From: Apodemia mormo
Lineage: Eukaryota > Arthropoda > Insecta > Lepidoptera > Riodinidae
Assembly (NCBI GenBank): GCA_036924255.1
Contig: JAUPFN010000018.1
Span: forward strand, 7,016,001 to 7,080,000
DNA: 64,000 nucleotides
Direction: 5' to 3'
The position numbers and the translations under genes were made by a program. Each line of letters begins with the position of its first letter. The stretch's first letter is position 1. Shown here piece after piece: positions 10,268 through 20,214 of this stretch. The notes under the pieces are model-generated. The model worked only from the letters and a program-made list of their open reading frames with translations, ran no database searches and was not told the origin of the DNA.

Positions 10268-10895
10268 GTTTGACTCAAGTCAGACTCGATTCCTGCTTTG
10301 GAACTCGCCTACTCGAATACCAATTTATTTTGATTCGGGTACGCCGGATTCGATTCCGGTACCTACTTGGGTTAGGAAGAATTGATTCGTACTCGCTAAC
10401 TCGATTCTATTTATGCGAATCCAACTGGCTATTCGAGTTTGGTTAACTCGCTTGTACTCGCAAACTGTTTACTTCAACAATGAAGTGGCGCGGGTCCAAT
10501 AATACAAACAAGTTTTGTGCTAGCAGTTATTGTGAGTACTGAGTTTTACTGAGTGAATTAATATAATTGTTTACTAATACTGTAAGTGTGATTGTAATTA
10601 ATTTTATTACAGAATGGCGCCGAAAAATACCTCAGGTGTATGGAAGTGTTTTGAGAATGTGGACGGCAGTAAAATAAAGTGCAAAAACGGTGACTCCGTA
10701 TTTAAAGATTACAAGAGCACCTAAAATGAAAATAATCATCCTATTATTTACTCGACGCAGATTGACACTCCTTTACCCGGCTCAGTAATTCCGATTTATT
10801 ATGCGTTTCGAAAATACCAAACATTGAATTCGAGTACTGGTTTCGAGTTATGATTCGAAATTCGAATACCGTATAAAATAAACTGACTCGATCCA
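10268..10895 (+). mobile_element. hAT-like element with GAATCGA/ACTCGA subterminal repeats
   Basis: Both ends (10275-10460 and 10810-10895) are dense in ACTCG, GATTCG and their complements in both orientations, the clustered subterminal motif arrangement of hAT transposons. The middle holds an exon for a BED finger preceded by an intron (see 10614-10724). Terminal inverted repeats are not clearly preserved. It is internally deleted. Confidence 0.6.
10614..10724 (+). pseudogene. hAT transposase N-terminal BED-finger remnant
   Basis: Starts at the ATG at 10614, which directly follows a good 3' splice site (pyrimidine-rich tract and ACAG at 10609-10612); a matching donor GTAAGT lies at 10582. 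The 36 residues are MAPKNTSGVWKCFENVDGSK followed by IKCKNGDSVFKDYKST and a stop. The W-x2-F pair and the first cysteine fit a BED zinc finger, but the second cysteine of C-x2-C is lost (CKNG) and the histidine half is absent. It is a dead fragment of the transposase start, and probably not expressed. Confidence 0.65.
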
Positions 10896-11289
10896 CCAAT
10901 ATAGCAACCTGCATTAAGCAACTCAGCTCGTCATTACTCCATATAGTCCATTCCCTATTAACGAATCAATTTTAACACTTCTATTTTCTCTTGCATTATG
11001 GATATGGACTAGTGATGGGTCAACTCGAGTTACTAACTCGAGTTAACTCGAGTTGTGCTTAAATCGAGTTGACTCGAGTTAGATTTGCCTGCCCTGAACT
11101 CGAGTTAAGAGTTGTAAACTCTGAATTTTGGCTCTGCGCGAATGAAGAAGGAAGGCAAGCAATTGTAGGTTGGCGCGATTTGTTGATTATATAAGACTGT
11201 ATTCATTTATTTACTATTCACATACGTAATGACAATACGTAGCAAAATTGAGATAGAATTTAAATAAAGGTATATTTAAATTGGGAAAC

Positions 11290-11440
11290 AAAAACCCTGG
11301 AACCTTAAAAGAAATCACGTTTACGAGTTTCAGCAGCCAGAGAGTGGACATGTAAATTGTAAAAATTGTTAAAATTCGTTCGAATATATGGGAAATACGA
11401 TTACTTTACTTAATCACATTAAAAAGAAACATCCAAAGTT
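11290..11440 (+). pseudogene. hAT BED-finger fossil
   Basis: One frame reads HVNCKNC, an in-frame TAA, then NSFEYMGNTITLLNHIKKKH. This gives the full C-x2-C ... L-x2-H-x5-H spacing expected of a BED zinc finger, with a leading aromatic-containing segment (WNLKRNHVYEF). The stop sits just after the second cysteine. BED fingers of this kind are found at the N terminus of hAT transposases, where they bind the terminal repeats. The rest of the transposase, including the catalytic core, is not found. Confidence 0.75.
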
Positions 11441-11540
11441 GACAAAAATAATTCTTTAACTTGGCCGTCATTAGCGAATGGAAATGATATCTCCATTGAA
11501 ATATCTACATCGGAGGAGCCTTTTCAAGAAATAAATTGGT

Positions 11541-12189
11541 AAAGTGTGTGTCGGGCCACGCGCAATATAGGGTTCTGAATTTGCCTATCACAATCATGCG
11601 GACTAAGAAGAGAGCTTTCATAGTTTCAAACTATGAACATTCAATTTATTAAACGTCAATGACAAATATATATCCACACCATAGATTCACCGCCTACAAA
11701 ACATCTCTAAGTTTGGTCGACTATTACTCAAAAACTTGTAAAGCCTTATAAGCTGTGATAGTTTTCCTTTTAACCTCATTATATTTAATACTACCATGAT
11801 TTTTTTCCAACCCCCAAAATCAAACGTTTAGCCTGCAGAGGGGGGGACATTTGATTCAAACAAAATTTAGCACTTAAAAGCTTAATATATTACAAACGAG
11901 TGCCTTGAACGAAAACTTGTTTCTACAAACCTGCAATATTTGTTTAAAACCTATCCAACAATATCCAATACAATAAGGTACGTGAGAAAAAAAATTAACA
12001 TCCCCACTTTACATGTAGGGGAGCTACCCTGAAAAAATGTTTATCAATATTTTATGTTACCACTTAGTTGACGTGACTAATATGTAAATTCGTGCCAAAT
12101 TATTGCTTTCTAATAACAAGGATCTCTGAGCAATCGTGCGGACGGACATAGGAAACTATAAGGGTTCCTAGTTTACTTCGGAACCCGAA
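11541..12189 (+). mobile_element. Repeat F, longest copy
   Basis: Starts near GTGTGTCGGGCCACGCGCAA and ends with CTAGTTTACTTCGGAACCC. Matches 20215-20869 along its second half (AACCTATCCAAC, TAGGGG, CTGAAAAAA, ATGTTACCAC, GACGGACATAG). An imperfect hairpin GGGTTCC ... GGAACCC marks the 3' end. Probably the tail of a non-LTR element or SINE. It is inserted within a hAT-like element. Confidence 0.55.
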
Positions 12190-12489
12190 AAATGAAGCAA
12201 ACAAACATAGGCACTTATTCTGATAAGGTATAAGACAAAAACATTAATCAAAAAGTTTATAACATTCAGGTACTAAAAACAATCTTTTTACCACCTGGCA
12301 CCTAGTTAGTGTAACAATATAATTGTCACAAAATAATTAAATGAATTAACAATTATTAAAAAAATTAAGCAGTCACAAACAATTATCCTATTCAATTTTC
12401 AAAGACTCGTCTTGGTAACTTGAGTTTGGTAACTACTACTAACTCGAGTTAAGTGAATTTTAACTTGAGTTAGTTAGTTAGTGAGTTGA

Positions 12490-13497
12490 GTTGAGGATAA
12501 AATAGAACAACTAATATTTAAAGATAATAGTTTCCAAAAGTATGTGTTATACTGGTTTAGATATGTCGATGACATTTTATGCCTATGGACCGGTCCAGAA
12601 GAACTACTTAAAAACTTTTTGTGTTATATTAATTCCATAAATACGCAGATTCAATTTACTATGGAGATTGGACACGATGAAATAAATTTTCTGGATATCA
12701 CAATATCAATAACAAAGAACCAACATACATTTAAAATATACAGGAAAGATACATTTTGTGATAATATAATACCTGAGGACTCGCATCATCCATTAAATCA
12801 TAAACATTCAGCATTTCACGCTATGATCCATCGACTAGTATCAGTCCCTATGAATGAAGATAATTTCCAATGTGAACTTAATACTATAAAAACAATAGCT
12901 CAAAATAACGGATATGAACCAAAAGTTATCGACTCATTATTGAAGAAGAAGCAGAAGAAACTAATGGCCCAAACCTTGTATTCAGGACATAAAAATGACA
13001 ATTCAACTAAACGAAGATATATTAGACTACCGTTTATAGGAGGGATATCGTATACAGTCTCACGTTTGCTCAAGGATTGCACACCCGTTTTTTACACAAC
13101 AAAATCTCTAAAATCTTGTATATTTAATAACAAACAGAAAATAGCAAATGAATCAAAAAGTGGTGTGTATCAATTAACGTGTGAAGACTGTCAAGCTATA
13201 TATATCGGTCAAACTGGAAGGTCATTCTCAACACGAATAAAAGAACACCTTCGAAGTTGGCGCTCGGGGAAAGGTGAATCTTCTACCTTTGCTCAACACC
13301 TTATTACTGAAGGTCACAGTTTTGATTTAACAACAAATTTAAAATTATTACATTTTTGCAGCAAAGGTAGAAGACTCAACGCCCTAGAAGCGTTAGAAAT
13401 AAATCGACACAAAGGGGAACCAAAACTTTTAAATGACCAAACCGAACTTAATAACTCCCCCCTGTTAAATATTTTTAATGCAAATTTGAATGAGTAA
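12490..13497 (+). CDS. Penelope-like RT (C-terminal part) with GIY-YIG endonuclease, partial
   Basis: An uninterrupted 335-codon frame, open to the truncation point with no native start and ending at TAA. It begins in the last part of a reverse transcriptase: YWFRYVDDILC holds the YxDD catalytic motif (12541-12575), followed by the thumb-like region with NFLDITI. The C-terminal part carries a GIY-YIG nuclease: GVYQLTCEDCQAIYIGQTGR (about 13164-13221), then TRIKEHLRSW and a downstream glutamate. The order RT then GIY-YIG is specific to endonuclease-bearing Penelope-like elements, which use it for chromosomal integration. The N-terminal RT and any upstream domain are missing, so this copy is dead despite the intact frame. 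Lack of stops suggests a fairly recent insertion. Confidence 0.9.
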   Translation, partial: VEDKIEQLIFKDNSFQKYVLYWFRYVDDILCLWTGPEELLKNFLCYINSINTQIQFTMEIGHDEINFLDITISITKNQHTFKIYRKDTFCDNIIPEDSHHPLNHKHSAFHAMIHRLVSVPMNEDNFQCELNTIKTIAQNNGYEPKVIDSLLKKKQKKLMAQTLYSGHKNDNSTKRRYIRLPFIGGISYTVSRLLKDCTPVFYTTKSLKSCIFNNKQKIANESKSGVYQLTCEDCQAIYIGQTGRSFSTRIKEHLRSWRSGKGESSTFAQHLITEGHSFDLTTNLKLLHFCSKGRRLNALEALEINRHKGEPKLLNDQTELNNSPLLNIFNANLNE

Positions 13498-13504
13498 GGA
13501 CAAT

Positions 13505-13676
<172 letters not shown>

Positions 13677-14208
13677 AGTGAAAATTTATTCTTCCAATTT
13701 ACTATATAATAATTATTATTTTAAGTTTCTGAATAATCATGTTATTATTATAATCATTTATTGACATCTAATTGAACCGTAATTGTATATAACTGTATAT
13801 TAATTTTGACATTTTATATTTTAAATTTGATAATTGAATACAATGATCATTATATTATCAATAATAATATAAAGGCAATTGTATTATTAATTAATTATTA
13901 TTACATTTATTAAAATTTAATTAGAAATGACCACACAAATATAATGTTGACATCGTAAAATAATTTATTTGTAAGATAGTTGACTATATTTGACATTTAT
14001 AAACCTGACATTATTTTGTAAGTAATTACAGTTAATTTAAAGTGGGATAAAATTATATACTAGGAAACACCTAAATGTTTAGGGAGAACCGTGTAAGCTA
14101 GCAATACAGAAATTGTGTTTATTTTTAAGTTTACCCACAATCATTTTAAAAAAATATTTTGTTTATGTTATATCTAACACTAAACTGTCAGTAAAGAATA
14201 TTAACGTC

Positions 14209-14236
14209 CTGAAGATGCTTTAAAAAGCGAAACCGG
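14209..14236 (+). ncRNA. Hammerhead-ribozyme-like core
   Basis: CTGAAGA (14209-14215) is followed by TGCTTTAAAAAGC, which forms stem II (GCTTT/AAAGC or GCTT/AAGC), then GAAA (14229-14232) and CCGGT. CUGANGA, stem II and GAAA make up the conserved hammerhead core, and hammerheads are known in the pseudo-LTRs of Penelope-like elements. The homologous copy at 42231-42256 (minus strand) has GCGTT/AACGC, a T-A to G-C compensatory change in stem II. Stems I and III and the cleavage triplet could not be completed by eye, so activity is uncertain. Confidence 0.5.
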
Positions 14237-14380
14237 TTGATAAAATTAAATAATTTAGTGTATAATAATAGTGAAATAAAAGTACAAGTGTGTGATAAAC
14301 TAGTTTCAACTAAAAATAATGGAATTTCACCAAGTGCCGACGATTGAAAGTGTAAAAACCAGAATACTAATACCATTTAT

Positions 14381-14825
14381 GTCTTATTTTACGGTAAGTT
14401 TAATTAAAATTAAAAAAAATCTCTTCTATTCCCATTTATTGTTGCAAATGATTGATATTATTATAATATATCACGTTAATTATGACTAATTATTAATATA
14501 AATCATTTTATTTTTTCGTTTTTATTTCGATAAAAGATTTTATGTGCCATAACAAAAAAAGTCAACTTTAATTGTAAAAATTCATACTTTTTAAGTATTC
14601 TAATATAATTACACATTATACTAGGAACTAGCCTAACTGTTGACTAATCATTAATATAAATTATTTTATTTTTCATTATTTAAATAAAAAATCTCATATT
14701 ACATAAATGGACGTGTAAAATTTTCATGTAATACTTTGTATTTTTTAAATAACAATAAACAAAATTTACAATAATCATAACTATATTTTTTCTTTATTTA
14801 TTGTTCTTATTTCTTAATAAATTAT
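14381..14825. other. Unassigned AT-rich stretch
   Basis: A GGTAAGT at 14392 looks like a 5' splice site after the Penelope module but has no supporting ORF. 14480-14520 and 14640-14700 share TGACTAAT-TATTAATATAAAT-type sequence, an imperfect local duplication. Confidence 0.35.
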
Positions 14826-15940
14826 TTCAAAAAAAGAACTAATGAACTAATAGAACGAACTAGTTCATCCTTGGATTTTGAACTAAATTGAGCGCTCTCT
14901 GTTAGCGGTGTGTAGTTCAAGAATGAATCCTTCAAATGAAGTACTTCATTTCAAATACATCATTCCTTCATTAGTTCAGTTGAATTTCATTTAGTTCACT
15001 ACTTCATCTAGTTCTAGTCCATCGTGATACATAAGTAATCTGTGCATCATGTAACGCCGAACGTCAGATAAGTGAACAAAATACGAATTGAAGTACGTTG
15101 ACTGACCCGAGCACTGGCGATGGCTAATCGTATTAAACGAATCTAACCGAGCACCTACAACACGCGCGCGATTTGCTATCCACATCGCTATCACATATTA
15201 TATTTTGTACTGATACCTCTCAGTCATCGAATTTTAGGCGAAAAGTTATTTATGACCTTTATTACATTACGTTAAAGTACATTTCAATTTCATTACTGCA
15301 TTTGTTTATAAATGACAATAATATTTATTTATAATCCCATTACTACTATTTTGTACATTTTTTTTATGTCATAAGATAGCAAACAAGCAGATGGGTCTCC
15401 TGATGGAATCAACCATCGTCTATAGACACCAAAGATGTTAATGGTGCGTTGCTATCTTGTGGCGAGGTCTAATGCCACATGCATAAGTTTACCGGCTACC
15501 TTACCCTCCAAACCGGAACACGACAGCGACAAGCACTGACGCTATTGCGGCACGAATAGGTAATGGGGTGGTAAGAGACCCGGGCGAGACAATGCAGAAC
15601 TCTACCACCTAGTAGCCACGATGGTAGTGACTTGATAGCCAATCGGTCGCATTTTACGACCTGCCTAGCAGAACGGCAGTTGGCCTATTCTTCAAAGGAG
15701 GCCGGAACCAACACGGCGAAAAACGTAATTGATTTTGAAAAGTATAGTCAAAAGATACTGTAGTGATTATTTTATAGTTGAATAAACAATTCTGTACTTG
15801 AATGAGAACGAGTTCCAAATGCCAAACGAAATCAAAGGCCACGGTATGATCAACTGAACTAAATGGACTACTGAAGTAGGTGAAGTCAATTAACATTGAC
15901 GAAGTGAAGGAGTTAAGTATTATGAGACATTCTGCGCATG
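14826..15940. mobile_element. hAT-like element O1 with TGAACTAATGAAG repeats
   Basis: Dense GAACTA, TAGTTCA, GAAGTACTTC and CTTCATTAGTTCA motifs in both orientations at 14830-15010 and again at 15840-15905 mark subterminal regions. A GTGTGTAGTTC block begins the left side and GACATTCTGCGCATGTCT closes the right; both recur in the next two blocks. A RepA copy (15358-15719) is inserted inside. No transposase was read, so the element is nonautonomous or deleted. The hAT assignment rests on architecture only. Confidence 0.5.
15358..15719 (-). mobile_element. RepA, near full length
   Basis: Antisense copy from the T-rich tail (TTTTTATGTCATAAGATAGC) to CCAACACGGCG, covering the whole consensus with few changes. 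It lies inside a hAT-like block, so it is younger than that block. Confidence 0.85.
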
Positions 15941-15953
15941 TCTCATAATACTT
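15915..15953. repeat. Perfect hairpin, 15-bp arms
   Basis: AAGTATTATGAGACA (15915-15929) pairs exactly with 15939-15953; the loop is TTCTGCGCA. It lies at the junction of two hAT-like blocks and contains their shared terminal motif. Confidence 0.7.
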
Positions 15954-16800
15954 TACACTAGTCGTGTGTAGTTCGCGAATGAATCCTTCAATTGGACTAC
16001 TTCAGTTGTGTTTAGTTCATCCTTCACTAGTTCAGTTTCAATTTATCTATATCTCTAGTTCGCGTAGTTCACCGCGAACGAAACGATTACGGGAGTCGAA
16101 GATTGCCGATCACGCGCCGATGGGAGTGACGTAGCAGACATAATCTCGGCCCGGCTGAACTTGATACCGGTATAACTATATCACTCGTACTTTCTTGTAC
16201 AATGTATGTACATACATACTTGCGAAGAGCGATAAAATGAATTCTTTAATTATAAGCGTTCATTGCTTATTGCGCATGAAGGTAGTTTTGATCTTCAATT
16301 AGTATAAACGCAATGCATAAAATATCATAATGTTTGTTTGAATTTATCTAAAAACAAAAATTACAGTGAAAAATAAAAGTTTAGAAAAATTAGCTTAAAG
16401 TTAAGGCCATAAGAAACATTTTGCTGTATTCGGCAATTTTAAACACTAAAAGTAAACAATTTCTTACTAAAAGTAAGAAATTTAATCTTTCATTAGTAAA
16501 AGTACGAATAAAAAAACGAAAAAAATAGTACAAATAAAAAATATACTTTATTTTAAAATTATTTTACTATCGCTTCAACGTTTATCTCGTTCGCAGAAAT
16601 CATAAGATTCATTACACACTACTTAGTTCGATTAACAAACGAAAGAATATCAATGTACTGAGAAATGATAGCGATTCAAGCCATTGGACTAGATGAACTA
16701 CTGAACTAAAAGAGTGATATACTTCGCAGTGATCAAAAGATATGTTCATATCTTTTCAATTCAGTGACACATTCTGCGCACCTCTACTTTACACTGACTT
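15954..16800. mobile_element. hAT-like element O2
   Basis: Begins with CTAGTCGTGTGTAGTTCGCG and ends near CACATTCTGCGCACCTCTAC, matching the termini of the neighbouring O1. Subterminal GAACTA/TAGTTC and TTCACTAGTTCAG motifs are at 15960-16085 and 16640-16780. The interior (16090-16620) is AT-rich with no readable transposase. Confidence 0.5.
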
Positions 16801-16945
16801 TCATTCATACATTAGATGAACTAGATTAATCATAAAATTCACTGTAGGAAATGAAGTACTGAACTAAACCAATGAAGTACTTCATTGGGCGAAAAGAAGT
16901 ACTTCATTCATTTCATTGACACATTTTGCGCATGTCTACTCTCTG
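16801..16945. mobile_element. hAT-like right-end fragment O3
   Basis: A third right end with AATGAAGTACTTCATT motifs, closing at CACATTTTGCGCATGTCTAC. Three consecutive ends of one family make this a transposon graveyard. Confidence 0.45.
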
Positions 16946-17267
16946 TAGCGACCGGTTAAGCCCATGCCTATTTCCGAGTTAGCACATCAGAATTCACTTT
17001 TCAGTATTATGGACTTACTTTAAAGTCCATGTAAAAATTCTTGCAACACTTGTAGTTGCAAGCAAACAAGCAGATGGTAATGATTGAAATTCTCCATATT
17101 ATAATATTGAAAATAAGTTACATGTTTACTAGCGTAATGTATCTTGTATACAGCGCCATCTATATATAGTGCAATCAAAACAAGTATGCTTACTTTTTTA
17201 TTTTTATTTTTACATATTGTTTTACTCATTTAACTTAGTTACTTACCACGTGAAAATATATTAAGTA

Positions 17268-17553
17268 CTAACTGTGCCCGCGACTTTGTCCGCGTGGAAA
17301 AAATCTAAAATCAAGAGTAGCCTAAGTTAATCTTTATTACCGTGGTTTAGACGATGGATAGTTCCGGGGTTTTGCTCGCATATTTCCCGTTCCCATGATA
17401 TTATAGGGATAAAAATTATCCTTTGTCTTTTTTTCGGATCTCAAGCTATCTTTGTACCAAATTTCGTTTTAATCGATTTAGTTGTTCAGGCGTAAAGAAG
17501 AGACAGACAGACAGGCAGACAGAGTTACTTTTGCATTTATAATATTAGTATGA
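17268..17553 (-). mobile_element. Helitron-like element, Hel-c
   Basis: Minus strand: TCATACTAATATTATAAATG at the 5' end, a GTCTGTCTGTCTCT tract, and a 3' end ACGCGGACAAAGTCGCGGGC followed by ACAG and TTAG. The terminal CTAG is mutated to TTAG. Confidence 0.75.
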
Positions 17554-17795
17554 ATATAGTACTGGTAATAAGAAATTCTAAGGAGTATTTACAAAAGAAG
17601 CTTGGAAACTCCGAAAATGCGCGATTCATAATGATCGTAAAAAATACAAAAAGGGTTGCTCTTACACATTTGGTAGTACAAAATATTATTATGATCATAT
17701 TTATGAGTAGATAGATAAAAAAATAAGAAATTTAGAGTTTAATTAATTATAATTAAGAAACACACAACTGTTTCGCTTAATTATAATATATCTAA

Positions 17796-18018
17796 CTAGC
17801 TGCAGCTTGCAGCCCGCTGCATTATAAAAGTTTTTAGTGAATCCCGCGGGATCACCTAACTTTTCCGGGATAAAAATTAGCCTATGTGTTATTCTGGGTC
17901 TTCAGCTACCTACATACCAAATTTCATCGTATATCGGTTTAGTAGTATTTGCGTTAAAGAGTAACAAACATCCATACATACATACTCACAAACTTTCGTA
18001 TTTATAATATTAGTAGGA
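17796..18018 (-). mobile_element. Helitron-like element, Hel-d
   Basis: Minus strand, from TCCTACTAATATTATAAATA to CTAG (17799-17796). The 3' part has a CCGCGGG core and CAGCGGGCTGCAAGCTGCAG, which can form the terminal hairpin. Noncoding. Confidence 0.75.
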
Positions 18019-18044
18019 AGTAGGACTAAATGGTCATCTATACA

Positions 18045-18315
18045 TCTATACAAATAAATAAAATTGGAGTGTCTGTTTGTAAAATTGAAATAACCGCTTT
18101 TTACTAAATACATAAGATGTATACACGATAAATATACCAAAACAGCATTTTTTAAAAATTTTTGTCTGTCTGTCTGTTTGTTCCGGCTAATTTTTGGAAC
18201 AGCTGCACCAATTTTGACGGGACTTTCACTGGCAGATAGCTGATATGACAAGGAGTAACTTAGGCTACTTTTTTTCGGATTTTTTTCACGCGGACGAAAT
18301 CGCAGGCTCAGCTAA
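18045..18315 (+). mobile_element. Helitron-like element, Hel-a
   Basis: Plus strand: TCTATACAAATAAATAAAAT start, TGTCTGTCTGTCTGT tract, and GCGGACGAAATCGCAGGCTC with CTAA at 18312-18315 (CTRR allowed). Inserted after an A. Confidence 0.75.
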
Positions 18316-18530
18316 TTCAAAATAAGAATATTGATTCCTATTTTATAAAAAATTCGATTAAGGACAAAAAGAGGCTATTAAAAAAAACAGTTTTTCTCGG
18401 GATATCGAATTATCAAACTACATTACTTTTTATTCCTTACAAAAAAATAACATTTTATAAATGATATTGTCTTTTTCGTTGCATTAATCAGGTGCAATCT
18501 GGAGTACTTCAAGAGAAGAGTGAGAGAATA

Positions 18531-18784
18531 TCGCACCTCCGCTCAAATAGTGTAAAAATTCAAAAAATCGTAAAAAAACACTTTTTTGTACCATTCGTAT
18601 CGTATTTGCCATAGTTTTATCTCGTGGTGATCTACTACTGTTTTCAATGATTTGATACTATAACGGCGCTAGTAGCGTTAGCGGCGTTGGCCTGAAAACC
18701 GAAAAAATAGACAGGAGCAACTTTAAACGCTTTTTACTCGAGAATCGTTTTTTGACTTGTGACACTATTTGACCGGAGGTGCGA
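18531..18784. mobile_element. MITE with 22-bp TIRs and TA target duplication
   Basis: TCGCACCTCCGCTCAAATAG at 18531 is repeated inverted at the right end to 18784 with one mismatch. TA flanks both sides (18529-18530 and 18785-18786). Length is 254 bp with no ORF. A TA duplication and TIRs of this length suggest a Tc1/mariner-mobilised MITE; other TA-targeting families are possible. Confidence 0.75.
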
Positions 18785-18963
18785 TATGGAAGCGCATTCC
18801 ATCTAAAACCACATCTAGCTTACATTAGACGAGATCGTGGTCAAGCGCTTCTCTATCAAGAATACAAAAAAAAAAACACGAATTTTTGAAAATTCTAAAT
18901 TTAACGTTTATTAAATTAATTATCTATACAATCTGTATTAATATTATAAATGTGAAAATTTGG

Positions 18964-19226
18964 TTTTTTTTTTATATCATAAGATAGCAATAAAGCATAG
19001 GGTCTCCGGATGGTAAGAGTCAATAATCGCCTATAGACACCAAAGATGTTAATGGTGCGTTGCTATCTTGTGGCGAGGTCTAATGCCACATGCATAAGTT
19101 TACCGGCTACCTTAGCCTCCAAACCGGAACACGACAGTGACAAGCACTGACGCTATTGTGGCAGGAATAGGTAAGGCGGTGGTACCAGACCGGGGCGAGA
19201 AAATGCAGAACTCTACCACTTAGTAG
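18964..19226 (-). mobile_element. RepA, left arm of an inverted dimer
   Basis: Antisense copy with a T-run and ATATCATAAGATAGCAA tail, ending at CTACCACTTAGTAG. The next copy starts immediately in the opposite orientation. Confidence 0.8.
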
Positions 19227-19460
19227 TGGTATCGTGGCTACTAGGTGACAGAGTTCTGCATTGTCTTGCCCGGGTCTGGTACCACCGCCTTACCTATTCC
19301 TGTCGCAATAGCGTCAGTGCTCGTCACTGTCGTGTACCAGTTTAGAGGGTAGGGGAGTTGGTAAAATCATGCATGTGGCATTAGACGTCGCTACAAGATA
19401 GCAATTTACCATTAATATCTTTGCTGTCTATAAGCGATGGTTGATTCTTTCCATCAGGAG
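19227..19460 (+). mobile_element. RepA, right arm of an inverted dimer
   Basis: Sense copy from ATCGTGGCTACTAGGTGACA to CCATCAGGAG, where it snaps back on itself at 19461 instead of continuing to the poly(A) tail. Confidence 0.8.
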
Positions 19461-19492
19461 GATCTCCTGATGGAAAGAATCAACCATCGCTT
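19432..19492. repeat. Perfect snap-back palindrome in RepA, 29-bp arms
   Basis: 19432-19460 and 19464-19492 are exact reverse complements with a 3-nt loop (GAT). Both arms carry TTGATTC where other RepA copies have TTGACTC, so one arm was copied from the other after that mutation. Confidence 0.85.
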
Positions 19493-19799
19493 GATTATTC
19501 CATGCCCGCCATGTCATGCTCCTGGTGATCAACCATGGCCCGAAATTCGTTTTACGTTCGGTTTAACCGAATTTCGGTAGCTTGAGCCGAACTGCGACAT
19601 TAAGCCGAATTAATTTATACTAATAATTATTCATTTGTTTATGGATAGGTTAGGTTAGAGGGTGATAATTATTAGGTGTAAGGTTAGGAAAGAATGCAGA
19701 AAGCTAGTATTTTTATATATGTATTAAAAATATGTTAAAATAAGAAAAATAAACATTACTCACACTACCATTTATTTGACACACTATAATTTATACAAA

Positions 19800-20052
19800 A
19801 AAAAGTATCTTCACGCTCATATCCCCGAAGAGGTAGGCAGAGGTACAAATGCACCCACGATTAGCCGAAGATACTTGGTCCCACAAATGTGATAGGTGGC
19901 AAGCCTATCGCCAACCGGGCACTTTCCAATCCCGGGCAACTTTGTGTTTTTCAGAAAACTGAAAAAACACTTTTTTATGTGCCCGACCCGGGAATCGAAC
20001 CCGGGACCTCACGTGGTCGACGCCAACGCTGGACCACTAAACCACAGAGGCG
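19800..20052 (-). mobile_element. SINE-B with 12-bp target duplication
   Basis: Minus-strand SINE with an intact tRNA-like head (B box GGTTCGATTCC in 19980-20010) and a body ending with AGTATCTTCACG. AATTTATACAAA occurs exactly at 19788-19799 and 20053-20064, the target-site duplication. Well preserved. Confidence 0.9.
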
Positions 20053-20214
20053 AATTTATACAAATTAATACTTTTTTGTTTATGGTTAAAGTCTTTTGTC
20101 AAACTCAGAAGAGATTTTCTTGTTTAGTCTATGGTTAAACAGGGCCCTAGAATTGTGGTCGACTTTCGACCATAGAGCGACTGTTAATATAAACAACTAC
20201 CCAATTTTGCCAAT

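Larger units (their letters stand above)
11010..12490 (+). mobile_element. hAT-like element with ACTCGAGTTA repeats, nested
   Basis: The left end starts TAGTGATGGGTCAACTCGAG, close to hAT terminal repeats, followed by six or so AACTCGAGTT motifs to 11105. Matching motifs recur at 12410-12490. A BED finger fossil sits at 11290-11440. The element is interrupted by another repeat (11541-12189), and the right terminus is cut by the Penelope-like element at about 12490. Confidence 0.65.

Noticed and set aside
12544..13497. Host SLX1-like GIY-YIG nuclease
   Set aside because: The GIY-YIG domain is preceded in the same frame by a YVDD reverse-transcriptase end, and no SLX1 RING-type C terminus follows. 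This is the Penelope arrangement.
14392..14400. GGTAAGT as a splice donor of a gene
   Set aside because: No coding frame or leader precedes it; it follows the Penelope 3' module and may be chance.
19896..20138. Frames such as MASLSPTGHFPIPG at 19896, 35367 and 43980
   Set aside because: They lie across SINE-B bodies and tRNA-like heads. The apparent similarity between the peptides only reflects the repeat.
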